Positions 9,223-19,666 of a stretch of 64,000 bases of DNA are shown one piece after another. The position numbers were made by a program, and so were the translations under genes. Source of the DNA: Sebastes aleutianus (taxonomy: Eukaryota; Chordata; Actinopteri; Perciformes; Sebastidae); assembly GCA_916700875.1 (NCBI GenBank), contig CAKAKS010000296.1, forward strand, positions 228,865 through 292,864, read 5' to 3'. The stretch's first letter is position 1. The number at the start of each line of letters is the position of its first letter. The notes beneath the pieces were generated by a model. The model saw only the letters and a list, made by a program, of their open reading frames with translations. It had not been told where the DNA came from and did no database searches.

Positions 9223-12200
9223 TGAGATGCCATGGTGGAGCGACCTATCTAGAACCATAAAGAACATTAAAACATGTCAGTGGAACATAACCCACAATGT
9301 TCCAGTCTGACTAATGCACTACCACCTATGACAACCAACCGTGGTCCCTCTGTAGACATTTGATTGGTCACCACAGACGCCCCCTTGACATTTATTAATT
9401 TTCACAATTATGAATTGTCCCGCATGCTAACGTACGGCATACTAATTAATATTAATTTCAAGTATTTCAGGAAGAAGAGGACTCTTTAATATATATAAGG
9501 CCTTAACTAACAAAGAAAATGAACCTGCAGATGACCTTTTGGCCTTTTGGAACAGCTGCTGAGCGTCCAACGGCGTCCATCGCAGCCAACATCGCACTGC
9601 TGATCCTGACACGTGTCAGCGGGATGGAGCACTCCTTCAACACCTGTAAAATAACAATACAGAAAGAATATTGTTGACACTTTGTCTTGTGAAAAAAGGG
9701 CAATTAATAAACATATAATCAGTAAACATATAATCAATAAACATACAATCAATAAACATATAATCAATATACATTAGGGCTGCACGATTATTTATCATTA
9801 TTATTAAAAACGTGACAAATCTCCCTTTAAGGTGCATTTTGAAGTAATAAAAATGTGAGATTAATTTGTGATTAATTGAGATTAACTATGGACAATCATG
9901 CAGTTAATTTATTAATTATCAGGCGACATCCCCATTATGGAGTTGCATTATGGGAAATGTAAAACCCAGTATAGTTGAAGATTAACCCATACCGCGCACT
10001 AAGTCAGTCATTCATTCAAACAAGAAACACATTGAGGTAGAGACCTCATTTCCTGTATAGCCGAGTAAAAAAGTATGCATTCATACTGTGATTCATACAC
10101 AAAACTGTTGAACTCTTTCATTTTAAAACTCATGTATAGTTATTACAGATAGAAGTATTTTGATGTCCTTATTGTATTTCTTCTATTCTATAGTTGTGTC
10201 TTGGCTTTACCAGCACAGTGCATGCTTCTGTGTTTTTTTATTTCTCTGTTTATTGTTATGCACCAAAAACAATAAGGCTAATTCCTTGTATGTGTAAACC
10301 TGATTCTGATTTCTGCTATTCTCTCTCTGTTAGCTGCTTTTTATGGGCTCAGATCAGTCTCAATATTAATGAATGCACACAAAGGAGTCACACATGTATC
10401 TGGTGATTTATATATAAATGACTCTCTCCACAAAAATATTTTTCAATGCACACAAACACAGTTATCGTTATATATAAATGTAAAAAAAACAATCCACATA
10501 AAAAACTAAGGTTCACAAATATATTTCTGACACACACAAAAATATGTCTTGTTTTAAATAAATGTAATAGAAATCCACAAATATATGTACTTAAAAGTAT
10601 TTGATCAAAAACACATTTGGATGTTGTTACATTTATAAACAAACTGCTGTCATGTGTGAACTTCACTGTGTTCATCTGTGTGGGTTTTATGAGATTCTCC
10701 TGACGTGCACGACCCACAAATGCATTTTTTTCAACAGGAAATCATCCGTAGCCAATCAGATGCGCTGGCTAACGCTAGCTAACATTAGCTATGTGTTTGT
10801 TTAGCCCAGGGGTCAGAAAGCTTTACTATCAAAAGAGACATTTTAGGCAAAAAAAAAAAAATTGCGTCATGCAGGGCTCAACATCGGACATTTTTTGGAT
10901 ATTTTCGGGACATTTGTCGGACATTTTTCTGACTGTTTTTTCTGAAATCTTTCCACATTTTTTCGAAGTTTTCTCAGACAATTTTTTAAAAATACATTTT
11001 TTGGACAATTTTTGACTTTTGTTCTGAATTCTTTCAACATTTTTTGGACATTTTTTCAGAATGTTTTTCAGACTTGTTTTGGACATTTTTTCGGACATCT
11101 TTTTTTTTGACATTTTTCGATTATTTTCGGAAATGTTTCAGATACGATAACGTTTCCTGTCCGTGACAGAGTTAGCATGCAGCTTTAGCTCTGCTCTGTC
11201 TAGCTCTGCTTTTCCTGTTAATGTGTGAAACCCAAAGTGTTTCCATCCTTTACTGGATGTGTAGTGTTTACTACGCTGGATTTAACATGTGAGGGTGCAG
11301 GTCGTATCCACGACGACCCTCCAACATTTTAGACTCTCTGAGGTTTGTTTTGGTTGACGGATACGGAACGGATATGACGTCACGTTACTCAGACTACCAC
11401 AATAAAAGCGGTAACTTCCTTCTACCTCTGCATAGACTCAGATGAAGCAGATAGATCCATTCCCCCCCCCCCAGCTGCCACCTCAGTAGATATTGATGAA
11501 CAGTTGGAGCTGTTTTCTCCTCTTCTTGGTGTCGTTATGAAGCCATGAAGTCATGAAGTCATGAACACTGACCTGAACATCGGTGGGATCGGAGGACGAG
11601 CCTGCTGCTGGTCTTCTGGGGACCTTGTTGCTCCGCTGGTCCGGGTTCTGCTGCTCCTCCTCCGGCTCGCTCTTGTAGTGCTCCTGGTCCTGGTCCAGGT
11701 CCTGGTCCTGGTCCAGGTCCTGGTCCTGGTCTCTGTTTCAGAAAGTGTGATGAGTGTTTTATTTCCTCATTGGTTCAGTCCGTATGGAAGGTTTACTGTG
11801 TGTCAGATATCAGTTTGTTACTCTGGACTGTCTAAAGTGACTCTTTTATGTGCCGTCAGTCATTTCTTTGAACATTCAGATATCACACAGCATCAAGTGT
11901 CTCTCAGCTCAGAACCAAACCTCTGCATGTCCTTCTTCTTTATAACACTGTGACTGTGAACACAGACAGCTGTCAGTCTGTTAGAGCAGCTTAATGTACT
12001 GTAGACTACAGTCTAATACAGTCACATTAAAGCTGAATAACTCTATTTAATGTAATGTAGACTACAGTCTAATACAGTCACACTAAAGCTGAATAACTCT
12101 ATTTAATGTAATGTAGACTTCAGTCTATCACACAGTCAGCGTATCCGTGCATTACCATCTCTAAGTGGATCCAGATGGAGGCTCTGCCTCTTAGTTACCT

Positions 12201-12314
12201 GTTGCCATGGTGAATCGTAGTATCGGAGCTCCATTGATGATGAAGGCTGTTTTCATCCTCACATTTGATGGAACAAACTCTGATCAGCTGTTCTGGAGCC
12301 GAAACCTTTTCCAT
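6224..12314 (-). CDS. Poly-C2H2 zinc-finger protein with 34 fingers, three exons
   Basis: Coding exons are 12199-12314, 11573-11732 and 6224-9160. All have AG/GT borders (donors GTAACT and GTCAGT; acceptors GAAACAG and GCTATAG) and compatible phases, giving about 1070 residues. Exon 1 starts MEKVSAPEQLIRVCSIKCED, an acidic N-terminus typical of fish zinc-finger genes. Exon 2 encodes a DQDQDLDQDQ repeat and an acidic EHYKSEPEEE stretch. The last exon encodes KRRGRKG and then 34 fingers of 28 residues with TGEKPY linkers. Recognition helices recur in about a dozen types (TTSGHLK, RHSSLK, TTSGELK, TASDHLK). Two fingers have lost a zinc ligand: finger 14 (LKLQQRIH) and finger 33 (HQRSY). The product is probably a nuclear DNA-binding protein; targets are unknown. 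There is no KRAB or SCAN box. No named orthologue was recognised. Confidence 0.9.
9776..9950. repeat. MITE-like fragment (AGGGCTGCACGATTA start)
   Basis: The TAGGGCTGCACGATTA start followed by AT-rich GATTAATTGTGATTAAT phrases matches a type of dispersed hAT-like short element common in teleost DNA. The far end was not resolved. Confidence 0.45.
10880..11130. repeat. Degenerate TTTTTCGGACA tandem repeat
   Basis: Imperfect tandem copies of a phrase like TTTTTTGGACATTTTTC run through this block. Similar blocks occur at about 60040-60260 and 62330-62600. ORFs here (many MSKK-like repeats) are by-products of the repeat. Confidence 0.75.
11681..11732 (-). repeat. Coding GACCAG minisatellite in zinc-finger exon 2
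   Basis: Tandem GACCAG/GACCTG hexamers on the minus strand are read in frame as Asp-Gln and Asp-Leu pairs at the start of exon 2. A longer array of the same repeat lies upstream of exon 1 (12349-12532). Confidence 0.8.
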
Positions 12315-12348
12315 CTCACAGTTTGTTAAAGCTGCTTTCTGAACCGGG

Positions 12349-12532
12349 CTCCTGGTGCTGGTCCTGGTGCTGGTCCTGGTCCTGGTGCTGGTCCTGGTGC
12401 TGGTGCTGGTCCTGGTCCTGGTGCTGGTGCTGGTGCTGGTCCTGGTCCTGGTGCTGGTGCTGGTCCTGGTGCTGGTCCTGGTGCTGGTGCTGGTCCTGGT
12501 GCTGGTCCTGGTGCTGGTCCTGGTCCTGGTCT
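12349..12532. repeat. CCTGGTGCTGGT minisatellite
   Basis: Hexamer arrays of CCTGGT and GCTGGT run through about 184 bp with no stop in several frames. The block lies just 5' of the zinc-finger start codon at 12314. A possible acceptor (TTGAACAG before 12530) would place it in the 5'UTR or give an extended N-terminus. Confidence 0.85.
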
Positions 12533-12604
12533 GTTCAATCAGAGAACAGGAGCACACATTAGAGAGAGCTAATGCTAACGCTAGCAGTGAGCCACACAGC
12601 AGCA

Positions 12605-12810
12605 GAAGCTAACAGGCTAACTAGCTGTTAGCTTGTTAGCATGGAGCTAACTAGCTGTTAGCTTGTTAGCATGGAGCTAACTCTCTGTTAGCTTGTTAGC
12701 ATGGAGCTAACTAGCTGTTAGCTTGTTAGCATGGAGCTAACTAGCTGTTAGCTTGTTAGCATGGAGCTAACTAGCTGTTAGCTTGTTAGCATGGAGCTAA
12801 CTCTCTGTTT
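12605..12810. repeat. 30-bp minisatellite
   Basis: About six to seven copies of a 30-bp unit containing GCTAACTAGCTGTTAGCTTG occur in tandem; within each unit the sequence is partly self-complementary. Confidence 0.88.
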
Positions 12811-12857
12811 TCGGGTTTAACTCGGTTCATATTCTTCTTCTCTTCTTCTCCTCTTGG

Positions 12858-13013
12858 ACTTCCGGCTCAGAGGAAGCTTGTTAGTGTTTACCTGAGTTGT
12901 TTGCTGGTTCACCTGCAGCTCGAGCTCCACACGGATCAAAGATCTTCAGCTAACAACAACAACTCTCCCGCCATCAGCCCGACAACCACACTTCCGGTTA
13001 CAAGTACTTCCGG
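12858..13013 (-). promoter_or_regulatory. Putative promoter and 5'UTR exon of the zinc-finger gene
   Basis: Three CCGGAAGT ETS/GABPA-type sites on the minus strand lie at 12858-12865, 12990-12997 and 13006-13013. A possible noncoding exon ends at 12892 with donor CTCAG|GTAAAC. It contains a short upstream reading frame (MAGELLL..., ending in TGA). ETS clusters are typical of TATA-less promoters, so transcription probably starts near 12.95-13.0 kb; this is inference. Confidence 0.5.
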
Positions 13014-13092
13014 TCTGGTTTTTCAGTTTAAAGTGACAGAAAGTCTCCACCTGGAGGTCAGGAGGGAAACTACAGCTACATGGTTTATATAA

Positions 13093-14190
13093 TGTATTAT
13101 ATTATATTATGACCTATTTGTCATAAGCCAGACTACTGAAGTATATATATGTAGTTGATTTTCTATAAACTTTAATCTTTGGACTGATAGTGGTTGGTAA
13201 AGTCAAATAATACGACATCAGAGGTAAAATCATTGCTTTCCCGTCGGGTCAGTGTTACAGGAACTCTTAGCCTGCCAGTTAGCCTTTTAACAAACAAATA
13301 CCAACATCTATAAGCCACTGAGGGGCGGACGGGAGAACTTGTTTGGACGCGTGCTCTAAAAACAAACCAATGTCCAGTTCGCTGTGTAACGTTGGATCAC
13401 TTCCATTTATTTACAGTTTCACATCTCACCATCATGTTCTTCCCCTGCAGGCATACATGAACTCTGTCATCCACAGATTAAAGTGAAACTAACTACATTA
13501 AGGCACCGACACAGAACAGTAACTAATGAATGAGGGATGTTTCATGGAGATATCTATTACATTTTTAAAATTACAACTTTATAATATCATGACTTCAATG
13601 TGGCCCTAATACTCCGTCGTACCGTCGTACCGTCGTACCGTCGTACCGTCGTACCGTAGACCTACAACAATGATAAATAAAAATGAAAATGTAAACGAAA
13701 AAACAGTTATTCATTTCCACTAATGTCTTTTATAGATCCACAGGGAGCCACTGGAGAGGAGCTGAAGAGGCGCAGGTTGCTGACCCCTGGACTAAACCAT
13801 ACAACAAATTAAAATATTGAGCAATTGGATGACATCATAGTTAAATCCCTTCATTTTAATAATTATACTGTAACACACAGCGGTGACATCAACATACTGC
13901 TTATCCAATCCCTGCCGCTTTCACTACGCTGTGGCGTCTCCATGGTGACGTCTGGTGTCTTTCCTGTGGATGTGAAAAAAATAAATAAATAAAAATAAAA
14001 ATATATATATACTGTACGTATAAATACTTATTTTAATTTTTTTATATTTTTTGATTTAATAAAAAAATGAAAAATAAATATATATATTTAATTATATATA
14101 TATTTATTTTTATCTATATTTATTTTTATATATTTATTTTTTATAAAATTTTATAAAAAAATTATAAAATATATATATATATACAGTATA

Positions 14191-14221
<31 letters not shown>

Positions 14222-14270
14222 TAAATATTTTTTAATTTAAATTTTTTTAACTTGGCATCCCAGTTTACCA
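13093..14270. other. Intergenic region, no gene seen
   Basis: Low-complexity DNA. It includes an 8-bp TACCGTCG tandem repeat (about 13613-13657) and a long A/T-only stretch (about 13975-14250) with TATATA runs. No credible exon was found. Confidence 0.6.
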
Positions 14271-14276
14271 CCCTGT

Positions 14277-15749
14277 TACCTGTTAGAGTGTATGTCTCTG
14301 TATACGAGTCCCAGGACGACGGTGGACATCAGGTAAGGAGCTCCCACCACCAGGTGACACACCAGTCTGGAGACAGACAGGAGGCGTGCTGCTGCAGGAG
14401 CACCAGGACCTGCTGGTGGTGAAACAACCAGATCCATAAATACTGTATCTGATATGAACGTCAAACATGAGGCGGCATGTGGAGCATCTGGCCTCATGAC
14501 CTGCGGGCTGTATAACATTCAACAGCTTATTAGACGTGTGTTTCCGGAGCTCACCTCCCGTCACGTTTCCAGTAAAACCATCAGACGGTCGACCTGCCTC
14601 TCCTCTCTCCGTGGCTCCTCCTGTGTATGAAAACCAGTACGCAACAAAACTACTTAGTTAGGATTAGGCAACAAAACTACTTAGTTAGGATTAGGCAACA
14701 AAACTACTTAGTTAGGATTAGGCAACAAAACTACTTAGTTAGGTTTAGGCAACAAAACTACTTAGTTAGGTTTAGGCAACAAAACTACTTAGTTAGGTTT
14801 AGGCAACAAAACTACTTAGTTAGGTTTAGGCAACAAAACTACTTAGTTAGGTTTAGGCAACAAAACTACTTAGTTAGGTTTAGGCAACAAAACTACTTAG
14901 TTAGGTTTAGGTAACAAAACTACTTAGTTAGGTTTAGGCAACAAAACTACTTAGTTAGGTTTAGGCAACAAAACTACTTAGTTAGGTTTAGGCAACAAAA
15001 CTACTTAGTTAGGTTTAGGCAACAAAACTACTTAGTTATGTTTAGGCAACAAAACTACTTAGTTAGGTTTAGGCAACAAAACACTTAGTTAGGTTTAGGC
15101 AACAAAACTACTTAGTTAGGTTTAGGCAACAAAACTACTTAGTTAGGTTTAGGCAACAAAACTACTTAATTGGGTGTTAATTGGAAAATATTTGACAAAT
15201 CCATTAATTATCAGAACTATGTAAAAATGATTTACTTTGTACCTCGAAAAGACTTTAAATTTGAAGTTAAGGTGCAAATGCAGGGGTTTAAACCAAATGT
15301 GAGGTAAATGAATGATAACATATGCAAGGTTTAAGGGTTAAAACAATCCTTAAAGTTTACCAAATAGCATGAAATCCATAGATAGATGGATAGATGGATC
15401 GATAGATGGATCGATTTTAAGGGGCCTAATGATCCATTAAAAATACCTTATATCAAAATCCATTATTCAACACATTAATCGTCCTCTTAAAATCCCATTA
15501 TCTTAAAAAAATGAAGGAATTCTGTTTCGCAGTGATAAAAAAACAAACAGCTGCTTTCTGTAACACAACCTGCAGTTTGAATAATAGAAATTAAATTGTT
15601 CTACGAATAGACGCTAATAGACGACGTTCTCCACTAGAACTTGTGCATTAAGAAAAAGCCTGTTTTGATATGAGAAGTGTGTTAAAGTTAAAGTTAAAGT
15701 AAAGGTGACGTTACTCACAGAGTGCGAGGAGGAAGCCTGTGAACTCCAT
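14277..15749 (-). pseudogene. Possible remnant of a small membrane-protein gene
   Basis: Three disconnected hints exist on the minus strand. At 15719-15749 an ATG starts MEFTGFLLAL, signal-peptide-like, and stops at a GTGAGT donor. At about 14553-14619 there is a possible short exon ending GGGAG|GTGAGC. At about 14277-14410 a hydrophobic segment reads SRLVCHLVVGAPYLMSTVV and ends at a GTAACA donor, like a transmembrane exon. No extracellular domain exon is present between them; that space is filled by the 27-bp minisatellite. The usual acceptor of the middle exon would create a stop. I do not recognise a family with confidence; an Ig-superfamily receptor remnant is one possibility. Confidence 0.22.
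14634..15172. repeat. 27-bp minisatellite, array 1
   Basis: About 19-20 tandem copies of a 27-bp unit with core ACTACTTAGTTAGGTTTAGG are present; the first few have GGATTAGG. The same unit in reverse complement makes the array at 53915-54822. Confidence 0.95.
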
Positions 15750-16029
15750 CCTGTCTCGATGCTGACTGACGGTTAAACCGGATAAAGAAGAAGCTTCATA
15801 ATGAAGGTTAATAATAACTGAGCGGAGCGTTGAACCACAGACAGACTGTTATTTTCATCCCAGCTTGAGAACTAATGAAGACTTTCAGACGAGTCTCAGA
15901 CGCACTAATAGAACCAACTTGTTCATACGGCTTTGTCACAGTGTTGGTTGGTATATTAAGACATGAAGACAAACCACCAACATTATCTCTGTACACAGAA
16001 GAACTTCAGAATAACCATCATTTATAAAT

Positions 16030-16145
16030 GGTAAATACTGTGTATAAGAAGTGGACGGAGTCACCATGACGTCACCCTCCACTAGTTTGAGGACTACAGT
16101 TTTGAATGCTTGAGTTCAGCATTTTGGCCGTCGCCATCCGTCTAC
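16030..16145. repeat. Fragment of dispersed repeat family (GTGGACGGAGTCACC)
   Basis: The phrase ATAAGAAGTGGACGGAGTCA, followed by CCATGACGTCACC and GGCCGTCGCCATC, matches the start of the repeat at 63555-64000 and is related to 50385-50930. Confidence 0.75.
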
Positions 16146-16149
16146 TACT

Positions 16150-16266
16150 AACATCATTTACACTATTTACTACTACCACTACTACTAATACTACTACTAC
16201 TACTACCACTACTACTAATACTACTACTACTACTAATACTACTACTACTACTACCACCACTACTAC

Positions 16267-16353
<87 letters not shown>

Positions 16354-16395
16354 CATAATTTACACTATTTACTACTACCACTACTACTACTACTA

Positions 16396-16429
<34 letters not shown>

Positions 16430-16450
16430 CATAATTTACACTATTTACTA

Positions 16451-16481
<31 letters not shown>

Positions 16482-16515
16482 CATAATTTACACTATTTAC
16501 TACCACCACTACTAC

Positions 16516-16551
<36 letters not shown>

Positions 16552-16618
16552 TAACACTACTACTACTACTAACATAATTTACACTATTTACTACTACTAC
16601 TACTACCACCACCATTTC

Positions 16619-16650
<32 letters not shown>

Positions 16651-16885
16651 TTTGTACTACTACTACCACCATTTCTACTATCACTACTACCACCATTTCT
16701 ACTACTACTACTACTACCACTACTACCACCATTTCTACTACTACTACTACTACGACCACCATTTCTACTACTACTACTACTACCACCATTTCTACTACTA
16801 CTACTACTACTACCACCATTTGTAATACTTCTACTACTACTACTACCATCATTTTTACTACTACTACTGACTAGTACTAGTGCTA
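16150..16885. repeat. CTA/TAC trinucleotide array with internal spacers
   Basis: About 0.7 kb of CTA repeats with CCA variants is interrupted at intervals by a shared spacer, ATAATTTACACTATTTACTA, and by ACCACCATTTCTA phrases. All long ORFs here (poly-Val, poly-Ser, poly-Thr) are artefacts of the repeat. Confidence 0.95.
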
Positions 16886-16984
16886 GTAGTAGTAGTACTG
16901 ACAAAATGTGATATAAATGTGCATAAATTCATGCACTTAACAAATATCTGAGATGTCGTGGAACAGAAGTATAAAGCAGCAGAA

Positions 16985-17080
16985 AAGGGAAATACTCCAG
17001 TAAAGTACAAGTACCTCAAAATTGTATGCAAGTACTTTACTTGAGTAAAAGTACTTAGTTACTTCCCACCTGTGATTATC
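16985..17080. repeat. Dispersed AAGTACTTTACTTGAGTAAA repeat
   Basis: Phrases such as AAGTACCTCAAAATTGTATG and TTACTTGAGTAAAAGTACTT belong to a repeat type seen again around 33700-33930, 40620-40765 and 42000-42760. Confidence 0.6.
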
Positions 17081-17159
17081 CAGGTGAAGCGTCGCAGCTG
17101 AGAGTAAACTGAGGTGAGAGCCTGAAGAGACAACGTCAGCTCTCGACTGAAAATACATC

Positions 17160-19666
17160 TTTTTATTATCAAACCCACCGTCTGACCTTTAGGTAACAAG
17201 TGAACAAGAAAACATGAACATCAGGTAACACTTTAATAAAAGTAACGTTGATGGAGCTTCACGGATCGTCTTCATTCATCCGACTTTAAACCAGCAGCTC
17301 GTCTCACGGATTCATTCAACAACAAAGAATGACGTGAAATTAAGAAAACGGTATAAAAAAGAAGAACAGACGACTGTGAGCTCAGCGTCTCAATACTTTA
17401 CACATCTGGTAAATATAACTTAAACAATAATCAAGTACAGAAAGACATTCACAACAATACTCGTTAAATATTCCACTGGTGAGGACTTCTCAGTGTTCAC
17501 TTTGACAACGCAGCAGAACTTTGTTTTGAGGACATTTTGTCTCGTTGATAAGTCCAGATGTGACGAGTTCTGACAGCTGGAATCAAATGGTTTGTTTGGA
17601 GCCGCAGCCATCTTGGCTCCAAAACCGCTGCTGAAGTTGCGACACTCTCGTGAGATGGTTAAAGGTAGGCGTCGACCTTGAATGGTTAGGGTTGCGATAG
17701 GTTGTCGGGCAGCGAGGCAGACGTTTTCTCACCTTGGGGATTTAGCTTCTAGACACGACCCTTCACGTTTTTGGTATCGACTAGGGATGTTAATAATTAA
17801 CCGTTAACCGACATTAAGCATTTTAACCGATTTCGGCTAAAAGATATATTGATAATTAATTAAAAAGCTGAGCGTCTCAGAGGAGCGGCTCGTCTCTTTA
17901 AGGAGGAAAGCTGGTCCACCTTAACAGCCCACCTTAAGAGGCGGAGCCGGAGTTGCAGGATACAGGAAGTCGGCTCCGGTCTCTCCAGCTCTCTTGAGCG
18001 GAGCGGAGGAGTTGTAGTTCAGTAGTATTTATTCACCGACAAATAAACTGTCCACACACTGCTACACCTACGATCACAGCTAGAACGCCACCAACAACCT
18101 CACACTCACCGCCAACACACACACACGGTCTGTTGGAAACTCGCTAAAGTTACGCAGACTACGTGTGGCGGCGGCGAGCACGAAGCCTCCGGCAATGATA
18201 GAGCTGCTAACGTAGCACAAATACACACACTGTTTGTTGGACACTCGCTAACGTTACGCCGGGCAGACACACAGCTGACAACCTGCTAAATAAACTAAAT
18301 GTGCGGTGGAGACTTTTACTGGGAAAGTGGCTGCATGTCCGCGACACTACACGCAGCATCGTAGCTGCTAAGATTGCATGAGAGGCACTAATCTTGTCGG
18401 TTAACGGTTAATAATCGGTTAACGAGGGTCGGTTATCGGTTATGAAAATGTTTAAAATTAGCATCCCTACTATCGGCCCAATCACGTTCGTAACACCGAA
18501 AATGAAAACTAAAAGTTTCAGAAATTCTGATTAGATTGTAGTTTCATTCTCATAACTAGATAGTTTTCTGATTTAAATCCCAATTCTTCCAATTCCAGGC
18601 TGTTATTTATTTAGACGAGTTCTTGTACGGCTGCTTGCGTTTACAACATTTGACATTTAAGAAATTCAGGTTCTGTTTCTGCACAACTTTTTGTGACATC
18701 CAAACCTCTCCGTGTTAGCGTGTGATTTCTGCAGGTCACACTGCACCAGTTATGTCACCGTGTTTAGTTCTGTTCATGTTTATGGACATTTGGAAGTTCT
18801 TCTGAAAGATATTCTGGTGTGATTTGACTCTAATCTGCCCCCTAGTGGCGACACGTTTTAGTCCTCCAGGTCCACACACATTACAGGCATTAACACTGGT
18901 ATCACAGCTGCCTGTCTACACGTAGACGCTAAAAGCAAACACATCCCTGTGCTAGCAGTTAGTAAGCATCGTCGTGATAATTCCTGTATTGTGAAAGCTG
19001 CTTTTCACCTCCTCAGCTGGTTCATCTGTTGCTGTTTCATCCCTCCACATCTACGGCAGCAGGTTGGAAGTTTAACTCCATTTTGTCAGAATCGGTAGTT
19101 TGGACTTACTGGCACTTTTCTGAAACTCTTTTGGGCACCTGAAACTAATTTAAATGTTAAATTAGATCGAGACAGAGATGTTTGTTATGATAGATAACAT
19201 GCACGGATCGAAGATACGGCTGCAACCAAAGACGCGTCAGAAGCACGGCGAGTAAACCTCCAACGAACGGCGTGATGATAAACCGTCACAAGCCTCACGA
19301 TGTTTCCTTTCATGGTTCCTGCTGCTGAACCATCCAGAGAGAGCGACAGTGTTTGTGTTTACAATCAAGTAACAGAGAATAAGACAAAGTTGTGATGAGG
19401 ACAGCGAGCGAGCAGCATCCGGCAGTGAAGTGAAACTTTTAACGACTTGTCTTCTTCCTGTTGGAAGTTCATCGTCCACGTGAGTCTGAACGTTTCACGT
19501 CAGATCCGGTAGGATGATGAACCGCACGGTGACCTTTTTTGGGGATTAAACTGGCGATCATGATAAGGTAAACGTCTCTTCCTCAGGAGAGAGCTGGAAA
19601 TGCTGGTTCTAAATAAATAAATAAACTGATGTTAAAGTCCTCCGTCTTTCCGTCTCAGCGTCGGGG
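17160..19666 (-). other. sgms2 3' flank, possible long 3'UTR
   Basis: This 2.5-kb stretch follows the sgms2 stop codon. Minus-strand AATAAA signals are present at about 18605 and at 17162-17167, so a long 3'UTR is possible. A hAT-like MITE occupies 17782-18469. No coding exon was recognised. Confidence 0.4.
17782..18469. mobile_element. Non-autonomous hAT (Ac-like) MITE
   Basis: The 688-bp element starts TAGGGATGTTAAT and ends ATTAGCATCCCTA, a 13-bp terminal inverted repeat with one mismatch. TAGGGATG is the hAT-Ac type terminus. The 8-bp flanks GTATCGAC and CTATCGGC match at six positions, consistent with a diverged hAT target-site duplication. Subterminal AACCGTTAACCG and CGGTTAACGGTTAA phrases are inverted copies. 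There is no transposase ORF. Confidence 0.8.

Larger units (their letters stand above)
9161..11572 (-). other. Intron 2 of the zinc-finger gene
   Basis: This 2.4-kb intron holds a GA repeat (about 9179-9219), a MITE-like fragment and a TTTTTCGGACA-type degenerate repeat. A possible cassette exon lies at about 9520-9644 on the minus strand: acceptor TTTTACAG, then codons reading VLKECSIPLTRVRISS and on to PKGQK, donor GTCATC. It would be phase 0 at both ends, which fits the phase-0 junction between exons 2 and 3. I cannot recognise the peptide, so it is left outside the main model. Confidence 0.45.

Noticed and set aside
12195..12557. N-terminal extension of the zinc-finger protein through the Arg-Thr/Ser repeat
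   Set aside because: It translates the hexamer minisatellite; the internal ATG at 12314 gives a normal acidic N-terminus. Kept only as a possibility.
14627..14914. Repeat protein with NYLVRFRQQ units
   Set aside because: A 27-bp repeat is divisible by three, so an open frame arises automatically; no start context and no conserved role.
16072..16904. Poly-Val, poly-Ser and poly-Thr ORFs
   Set aside because: Trinucleotide repeat artefacts.
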